Notes under the pieces: generated by a model
Database searches by the model: none
What the model was told of the DNA's origin: nothing
What the model saw: the letters and a program-made list of their open reading frames with translations, nothing else
Part shown: in pieces, positions 48,501-64,000 of the stretch
Layout: each line of letters begins with the position of its first letter
How positions within the stretch are numbered: the stretch's first letter is position 1
Source of the DNA: Streptomyces sp. Sge12
GTDB taxonomy: Bacteria > Actinomycetota > Actinomycetes > Streptomycetales > Streptomycetaceae
Assembly (NCBI RefSeq): GCF_002080455.1
Contig: NZ_CP020555.1
Span: 2,046,001-2,110,000 of the forward strand
Reading direction: 5' to 3'
DNA: 64,000 nt
Made by a program: the position numbers and the translations under genes

Positions 48501-48755
48501 GGCGCCGCCGGTCTCGGTGAAGGTGGTGCGCAGCGGTTCGTGCCGGGCCACCAGCCGGCGCAGCGCCGAGGTCAGTTCGGCCCGGTCGAGGCTGCCGGTC
48601 AGCCGGAGGGCGAGGACCGGGTGGCGGGTGTGCGCCGCTGCGGGTCCGGGCCCGTGCCGGTGGGCGGACCGGATGAGCTCCTGCCCGAGGGTGAGCGGCA
48701 GCCGGTCGCCGCCGGCCGCCTCGTGGGCCCTGCCGTCGGTCGTCCCGTCGGTCAT
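45552..48755 (-). CDS. Free NRPS module C*-A-PCP with damaged C domain
   Basis: The 1067-aa protein has a condensation-like domain (~15-440), an adenylation domain (~465-960; [32 protein letters not shown]) and a PCP (ELGGDSILG, ~1025). The C-domain core reads HRIAVDT instead of HHxxxDG, so the catalytic second histidine is Arg and the glycine is Thr; normal peptide-bond catalysis is unlikely. Read by eye, the A pocket is D-A-L-F-L-G-L-V-L, pointing to a hydrophobic substrate that I cannot name. The start forms an ATGA overlap with the upstream FAD gene. With flanking P450 and FAD genes, the module probably loads one amino acid for oxidative tailoring and then passes it in trans to the main assembly line. 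Confidence 0.93.
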   Translation of the reverse strand: MTDGTTDGRAHEAAGGDRLPLTLGQELIRSAHRHGPGPAAAHTRHPVLALRLTGSLDRAELTSALRRLVARHEPLRTTFTETGGAPAQHVWPAGPLELEFTDLEPVPADTRPERLDARIAELAARPYDLTSGPLLRSLLIRLGATEHVLVLAAHRIAVDTRSEAILTTELAELYAAAVSGRPARLPELPVRYAQYAAEQRARVTDAELAAQLDHWRGHLAGLPALRLPTDRARSRARGAAAARHTFRVPEHTARGIAETAAAHGGTLFAGLFTACQVLFSRHTGQEDLALGTRASGRTRPVLDTLVGAFDNPLLLRARVRPEAPFTELLAGTCATLAEGLAHQDVPFEQVRRTLGEGKDAGDTPGVQVMVVLRDAAEAAEPAQTPALAVRAFPPPGVPAEFDITVEFTPTTAGDLDVVLDYDSALFDAVTVEVLARHLSVLLGAAAADPTRSVEDLPLADAEELRLLTTEWAVNRADFPSDRCVHELVAEQARLRPDAVAVTAGLETLTYAELDARANQLAHLLVAYGVAPGTFIAVCLPRGPELVTALLAVLKAGCAYLPLNPDYPGDRLGFMLSDAGVPLCLTESWLTGKLPVADTRMIALDEQYAAVAELPTVAPRVAVTADDPAYIMYTSGSTGTPKGAVIGHRSVVRLFCNADWVSLGPDDVMAQGSDVTFDAATLEIWGPLLAGGRMVVIDKDTLLDPAELTAALRRHGVTTLFVTTAVFNQIVAADPYAFGALRHVLFGGEAANSVRVSEVLAAAPPQRLVNLYGPTETAVLGTWHLIREADENLTVPIGRAVANTTAYVLDDRLRPAPIGVAGELFIAGPGVAQGYLNRPELTADRFLDNPHGEAPDHRMYRTGDLVRWTSAGVIEYVGRADHQVKVRGYRIEPGEIELVLQQHPRVGVALVVALADGEHKRLVGYVTHAVPGQPPQPAELREFVSDRLPVHMVPSALVCLEQFPLTPSGKVDRKALPAPEHAPAAPASALEPRTGTERLLVQIWSDVLGIPTVSVTDNFYELGGDSILGIRVVARAKKAGLVISAKDVFRKQTIAELATTAVPAEAAA

Positions 48756-49966
48756 CCGTTCAGTCCTTTCATTTCCGTCTCTTCCATCAGGTCGAGCAGT
48801 TCGGGGGTGACGAATTCGTCGATCGGGCAGACACCGGACAGCGTGGAGAAGTAGCGGTCCGTCAGGTCCCGGCTGGTGGCGATGGCGCGCAGCAGGTCCA
48901 AGTGGTGGGGCGGCGGGTCCAGGCGGGCCGTCTTCAAGGTGGCGTGGTAGTGGGGCAGGAGGTCTTCCAGCCGCTGCTCGGCGAAGGTGTCCAGGGCCAC
49001 GCGCAGCCGCTCGGGGTCGTGCAGCCCGTCGCCGATGCAGTCCGCGAGGAGCTGGGCCTGGTGGAAGCCGTCGGTGATGCCGCGTGCGGTGATCGAGTCC
49101 TTGTGGTGGCCGGCGTCGCCGATGAGCGCCCAGCCCGCCCCGGTGGCCTGCCGGAAGAAGTTGCGCTGGTCGCCGGTGCCGTAGACGCGCTCCAGGCGGG
49201 CGCCGCCCGCCATTTCCTCCCGCAGCTCGGGAGCGGTCTTCTCGACGTTCGTGAGCAGGGCGTTCAGGGCGTCGCCGCGGACGCTGTGGAACTGGTCCTG
49301 CGGGAAGTAGCCGGCCACGAGAGTCGCGCCGTCGTTGGTCGGTACGGTGCCGACCCAGTGGCCGGGCGTGTCGAACAGCCGGAAGCCGGGTTCGAGTCCG
49401 GACCAGTAGGAGTAGTAGGCGCAGGTGGCGGCCGGGTCCTCGACGAGGAGGGGGGCGCCGGCCTTCGCGGCCACGGTCGAGCGCATTCCGTCGGCGCCGA
49501 TGACGAGGGTGGCCCGCTCGACGGCGCCGCCCGCGGAGGGGCCGAGCCGGACGCCGACGACGCGGTCGCCGTCGAAGACGAGGTCGCTGACCGAGCAGTT
49601 CTCGCGGAACTCGACGCCCGCGTCGACGGCGCCCTGCGCGAGGATCGGGTCGAGCAGGTAGCGACGCGGCGCGTAGGCGGCGCCCTGTCCGTCGGCGGCC
49701 CAGGAGCAGCCCTCGAGCCGGATGTCGCCGTGGGTGTGGCGGACGTGGTCGAGGGCGGGGGCGCCGGTGGCCACCACGGCGGGCAGCAGGCCCCAGCGGG
49801 CGAGGGCGGCGACTCCGGGCTGATGGATGTAGAGCGTGGAGAGGGTGTCCTTGGGGAAGGTCCCGCGCTCGACCATGAGCACCCGGTAGCCGGCGCGCGC
49901 GAGCAGCATCGCGGCCGGAGCCCCGGCGCACCGCGCGCCGACCACAATCACGTCGTAGTGGGTCAA
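48752..49966 (-). CDS. FAD-dependent oxidoreductase / monooxygenase
   Basis: The 404-aa flavoprotein starts at TTG 49966, 6 nt after AAGGAG; no better ATG or GTG is available. The N-terminal FAD motif is VIVVGARCAGAPAAMLLARAG, with ERGTFPKDTLST following, and the second FAD-binding motif is WALIGDAGHHKDSITARGI. This is the para-hydroxybenzoate hydroxylase/geranylgeranyl reductase-like fold. The WxWxIP motif of flavin halogenases is absent. It is coupled by ATGA to the free C-A-PCP module, so a carrier-bound amino acid is a likely substrate. N-hydroxylation of an amino acid, as proposed for flavoproteins in related depsipeptide clusters, is one option; C-hydroxylation or dehydrogenation are others. 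Confidence 0.88.
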   Translation of the reverse strand: MTHYDVIVVGARCAGAPAAMLLARAGYRVLMVERGTFPKDTLSTLYIHQPGVAALARWGLLPAVVATGAPALDHVRHTHGDIRLEGCSWAADGQGAAYAPRRYLLDPILAQGAVDAGVEFRENCSVSDLVFDGDRVVGVRLGPSAGGAVERATLVIGADGMRSTVAAKAGAPLLVEDPAATCAYYSYWSGLEPGFRLFDTPGHWVGTVPTNDGATLVAGYFPQDQFHSVRGDALNALLTNVEKTAPELREEMAGGARLERVYGTGDQRNFFRQATGAGWALIGDAGHHKDSITARGITDGFHQAQLLADCIGDGLHDPERLRVALDTFAEQRLEDLLPHYHATLKTARLDPPPHHLDLLRAIATSRDLTDRYFSTLSGVCPIDEFVTPELLDLMEETEMKGLNG

Positions 49967-50088
49967 GAGATGCTCCTTGTCCTGCGCGGGGTGGCGTGTG
50001 CGTGGGGGGGGACGGGGCCCGGCGGCCCGGATCCGGAGGGGGGTCCGGGTCCGGGCCGCCGGGGTTCGAGGGGTGGTGCGGGGACCGC

Positions 50089-51291
50089 TCAGTCGACGCG
50101 GATCGGCAGCTTCCAGACCCCGGTGAACTCCGGGGAGGTGAGGAAGGTCGGCTTCTGGTCCGGGTCCACGCGCAGCTTCGGGAAGCGGTCGAACAGGATG
50201 TTCATGGCCACCCGGCCCTCCAGCCGGGCCAGCGGGGCGCCGAGGCAGAAGTGGATGCCCCGGCCGAAGCCGATCTGCGGGTTGGGTGTGCGGGCCGGGT
50301 CGAAGACGTCCGGGTCGTCGAAGACCCGGGCGTCGCGGTTGGCGGCCGAGAACCACACCTCCAGGACGTCGCCCTCGGGGACTGTCACTCCGCCGATCTC
50401 GACGTCGCGCGTGGTGACCCGGTAGCCCGCCGCGAGCGGGCTCAGGTAGCGCAGCGACTCCTCCAGCAGGGTGGGCACGAGCGAGCGGTCCTCGCGGACC
50501 CGCTCGTCGACGTCCGGGAAGGCGTCCAGGCACAGGATCGTGTTGCCCAGCAGCATGGTGGTGGTGATGTGGCCGGCCGAGATCAGCAGGTTGGCGAAGT
50601 TGACGATCTGCCGGTCGGTCAGCCGTTCCCCGTCCACCTCGGCCTCGCAGAGCCGTGACAGCAGGTCGTCCTGCGGTTCGGCCCGCCGTTGGGTGACCAG
50701 GTCCAGGATGTAGAAGCCCATCGCCATGGCCGCTTCGGCCTGGGTGTCGAGGGACTCCTCCTGTGCCTGGTCGCCCTGGTGGGTGGTGAGCTGGGCGCTC
50801 GCCATCAGGGACTGGTCCGCCCACTCCTTGAGGAGGTCGCGGTCCTCGCGCGGGATCCCGAGCATGTCGCAGATGACGATCACGGGCAGCGGGTAGGCGA
50901 GCGCCTCGGCGAGGTCGAAGGTGTCGCCCTCGATCTCGTCGAGGAGCTCGTGGGTGAGGGCGGTGATGCGTGACTCGAGCTCGGCCACCATCTTCAGGGT
51001 GAAGGTGCGGCCGACCAGCTTGCGCAGCTGCTGGTGCTCGGGCGGGTCCGCCTGGGTCAGGTTGCCGTCGAAGGCGACGGCGGCCTGTTCGGGGCTGACG
51101 TAGCGCGCGGCCACCGCGGAGGAGTAGGTCCCGGGATCGCTGAGGATCTCCAGGGTCTCCGGGTATCCGTAGACGTGCCACATCCCGACCTCGGGGTCGT
51201 ACACCACCGGCTTCTCGGGCTGGATGCCGCGCAGCCAGAAGTGCCGCGGGTGCATCTCCCACTTCTCGACGGGACTGGTCGTGGTGCTCAT
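50089..51291 (-). CDS. Cytochrome P450, sister of neighbouring P450
   Basis: The 400-aa P450 has the I-helix LLISAGHITTT, the ExxR helix EESLRYLSP and the haem loop FGRGIHFCLGAPLAR. The ATG at 51291 has AAGGAG 8 nt upstream. It is 46 bp downstream of the P450 at 51338-52570, and the two share many blocks (FWLRG near the N-terminus, LRYLSP, SAANRD, IGFGRGIHFCLGAPLAR, DRFPKLR.DPD), which indicates an old tandem duplication. The likely role is hydroxylation of an amino-acid residue, possibly piperazate as with P450s of himastatin-type clusters. That substrate is inferred. Confidence 0.94.
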   Translation of the reverse strand: MSTTTSPVEKWEMHPRHFWLRGIQPEKPVVYDPEVGMWHVYGYPETLEILSDPGTYSSAVAARYVSPEQAAVAFDGNLTQADPPEHQQLRKLVGRTFTLKMVAELESRITALTHELLDEIEGDTFDLAEALAYPLPVIVICDMLGIPREDRDLLKEWADQSLMASAQLTTHQGDQAQEESLDTQAEAAMAMGFYILDLVTQRRAEPQDDLLSRLCEAEVDGERLTDRQIVNFANLLISAGHITTTMLLGNTILCLDAFPDVDERVREDRSLVPTLLEESLRYLSPLAAGYRVTTRDVEIGGVTVPEGDVLEVWFSAANRDARVFDDPDVFDPARTPNPQIGFGRGIHFCLGAPLARLEGRVAMNILFDRFPKLRVDPDQKPTFLTSPEFTGVWKLPIRVD

Positions 51292-51337
51292 CGGGGGTCT
51301 CCTTCGGCGGCCCGGCCACGGGCTTCGGGTCGGGGCC

Positions 51338-52570
51338 TCATCGGACGAGGAGCGGGAGCTCCGAGGTCGAGATGACGTGGGGCAGCGGCAGGAAGGCAGG
51401 CGGGTTGTCCGGGTCCGTCCGCAGCTTCGGGAAGCGGTCGAGCAGGATGTCCGTCGCGATCCGGCCCTCCATCCGGGCCAGCGGCGCGCCGAGGCAGAAG
51501 TGGATGCCCCGGCCGAAGCCGATGTGCGGATTGGGGTCGCGGGTCGGGTCGAACAGGTGCGGGCGGGCGAACTGGCGCTCGTCCCGGTTGGCCGCCGAGA
51601 GCGAGATGGCGACCAGCTGCCCCGGGTGCACCTTGACGCCGGCGAGCTCGCCCTCGGCGACGCAGGCCTTGTAGGCCGTCGCGATCGGGCTCAGGTAGCG
51701 AAGCGACTCCTCGACGAGGCCGGGGGTCAGGCCCGGGTTGCCGCGGACCGCGGCCAGGTGCTGCGGGTAGCGGTCCAGGCACAGGAGGGTGTTGCCGAGC
51801 AGGGCGCTGGTGGTGGCGTGTCCGACGACGAGCAGCTCGTTGGCGAAGTTCACCACCGCGTTGTCGCTGAGGCGTTCGCCGTCGACCTCCGCCTCGACCA
51901 GCTTGGTGAGGAGGTCCTCGCGGGGTTTGATCCGGCGCTCGGCGGCGTGCTCGCGCAGGTACTGGAACATCTCCGGGACGACGCGCATGGCGGCCTGGGC
52001 GTCGACGTCGTCGTCCAGGTCGCGGTCGCCGGAGGTGAGGGCGACCGCGCTGTGGGCCATCCGGTCGACCCAGGTCTTGAACAGGTCGCGGTCGCTCTGC
52101 GGGACGCCGAGCAGCTCGGAGATGACGATGATCGGCATCGGGTAGGCCAGGTCGTCGACCATCTCGATGCTGTCCTGGTCGGAGACCTGGTCGAGGAGCT
52201 CGTGGGTGATCTCGACCATCCGCGGCTCCAGGGCCGCGACCATGCCGCGGGTGAACGCCTTGCTGATGATCTTGCGCAGCTTGGTGTGGTCCGGCGGGTC
52301 GGACTGCAGGAGGGTGCCGTCGCTGAACTCCGGGTCGATCTCCACGTCGCCGGCGATCAGTTCGGCGACGTCGCTGGAGTACGTCCCCGGATTGCCGACG
52401 ACCTCCAGCACCTCCTTGTACCCGTACACGTTGACGATGCCGTAGTCGTTGACCTCGACCGGGTGCTCGGGCCGGTGGCCCCGCAGCCAGAAGAACTCCG
52501 GATTGATGCCCAGGTCGTCGACGAAGGCCGCGGCTTCCGTCCCGTCCGTGTCGGCGGATGTCCCGGTCAT
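51338..52570 (-). CDS. Cytochrome P450, sister of neighbouring P450
   Basis: The 410-aa P450 starts at ATG 52570, two bases after the stop of the large NRPS, with its GAGGGG ribosome-binding site inside the end of the NRPS gene, so translation is coupled. The I-helix reads LLVVGHATTS, with Val for the usual Ala of AGxxT; EESLRYLSP and FGRGIHFCLGAPLAR are normal. It pairs with the paralogue just downstream; separate sites or successive oxidations on the same peptide are plausible. No ferredoxin gene accompanies it. Confidence 0.94.
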   Translation of the reverse strand: MTGTSADTDGTEAAAFVDDLGINPEFFWLRGHRPEHPVEVNDYGIVNVYGYKEVLEVVGNPGTYSSDVAELIAGDVEIDPEFSDGTLLQSDPPDHTKLRKIISKAFTRGMVAALEPRMVEITHELLDQVSDQDSIEMVDDLAYPMPIIVISELLGVPQSDRDLFKTWVDRMAHSAVALTSGDRDLDDDVDAQAAMRVVPEMFQYLREHAAERRIKPREDLLTKLVEAEVDGERLSDNAVVNFANELLVVGHATTSALLGNTLLCLDRYPQHLAAVRGNPGLTPGLVEESLRYLSPIATAYKACVAEGELAGVKVHPGQLVAISLSAANRDERQFARPHLFDPTRDPNPHIGFGRGIHFCLGAPLARMEGRIATDILLDRFPKLRTDPDNPPAFLPLPHVISTSELPLLVR

Positions 52571-52572
52571 GG

Positions 52573-64000
<11,428 letters not shown>

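Noticed and set aside
48752..49966. Flavin-dependent halogenase
   Set aside because: No WxWxIP motif was found, and the second FAD motif and C-terminus do not look halogenase-like.

Overview
The window is chromosomal DNA of a high-GC actinomycete, most likely a Streptomyces. Coding sequence has strong G/C third-position bias, genes are packed on both strands, and the gene families (LmbU-type regulator, type I modular PKS, multimodular NRPS, DUF2637-like membrane protein, NACHT NTPase) are typical of that group. No rRNA, tRNA, CRISPR array, transposase or integrase was seen.

Left flank (1-6.0 kb): the 3'-truncated gene of a NACHT-type STAND NTPase, an L-asparaginase, a divergent Lrp/AsnC regulator with clear operator-like repeats in the shared promoter, and an MMPL/RND-type exporter.

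Precursor and regulatory block (6.4-11.7 kb): acetylglutamate kinase (ArgB), an MbtH-like protein, an L-ornithine N5-monooxygenase (KtzI type), a PaiB-fold protein of the piperazate synthase (KtzT) type, and an LmbU-family regulator. These suggest the route glutamate -> ornithine -> N5-hydroxyornithine -> L-piperazate. An array of four 11-bp repeats lies just upstream of the lmbU-like gene.

Polyketide arm (11.7-41.0 kb, + strand): a P450; a 6133-aa PKS (loading module plus three KS-AT-DH-KR-ACP modules); a 2199-aa PKS (KS-AT-DH-ER-KR-ACP); a fusion of a type II thioesterase with an FMN-dependent 2-hydroxyacid oxidase; and a second type II thioesterase. The last three overlap and look translationally coupled. 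Domain logic predicts an acyl chain with one methyl-branched alkene, two further conjugated alkenes and a saturated last extension.

Central spacer (41.0-44.15 kb): non-biosynthetic small genes and a less GC-rich stretch with a direct repeat.

Peptide arm (44.2-64.0 kb, - strand, continuing past the right edge): transcription runs from a large NRPS ([A-NMT-PCP]-[C-A-PCP-E]-[C-A-PCP]-TE, 5' end off-window) through two sister P450s, an FAD oxidoreductase and a free C-A-PCP module with a damaged condensation motif, to another P450. The middle A domain has a binding-pocket signature consistent with piperazate, which ties this arm to the precursor block. The likely product is an acylated, piperazate-containing macrocyclic peptide or depsipeptide. 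Piperazate supply is well supported by context; the exact structure and the starter and terminal amino-acid identities are not.
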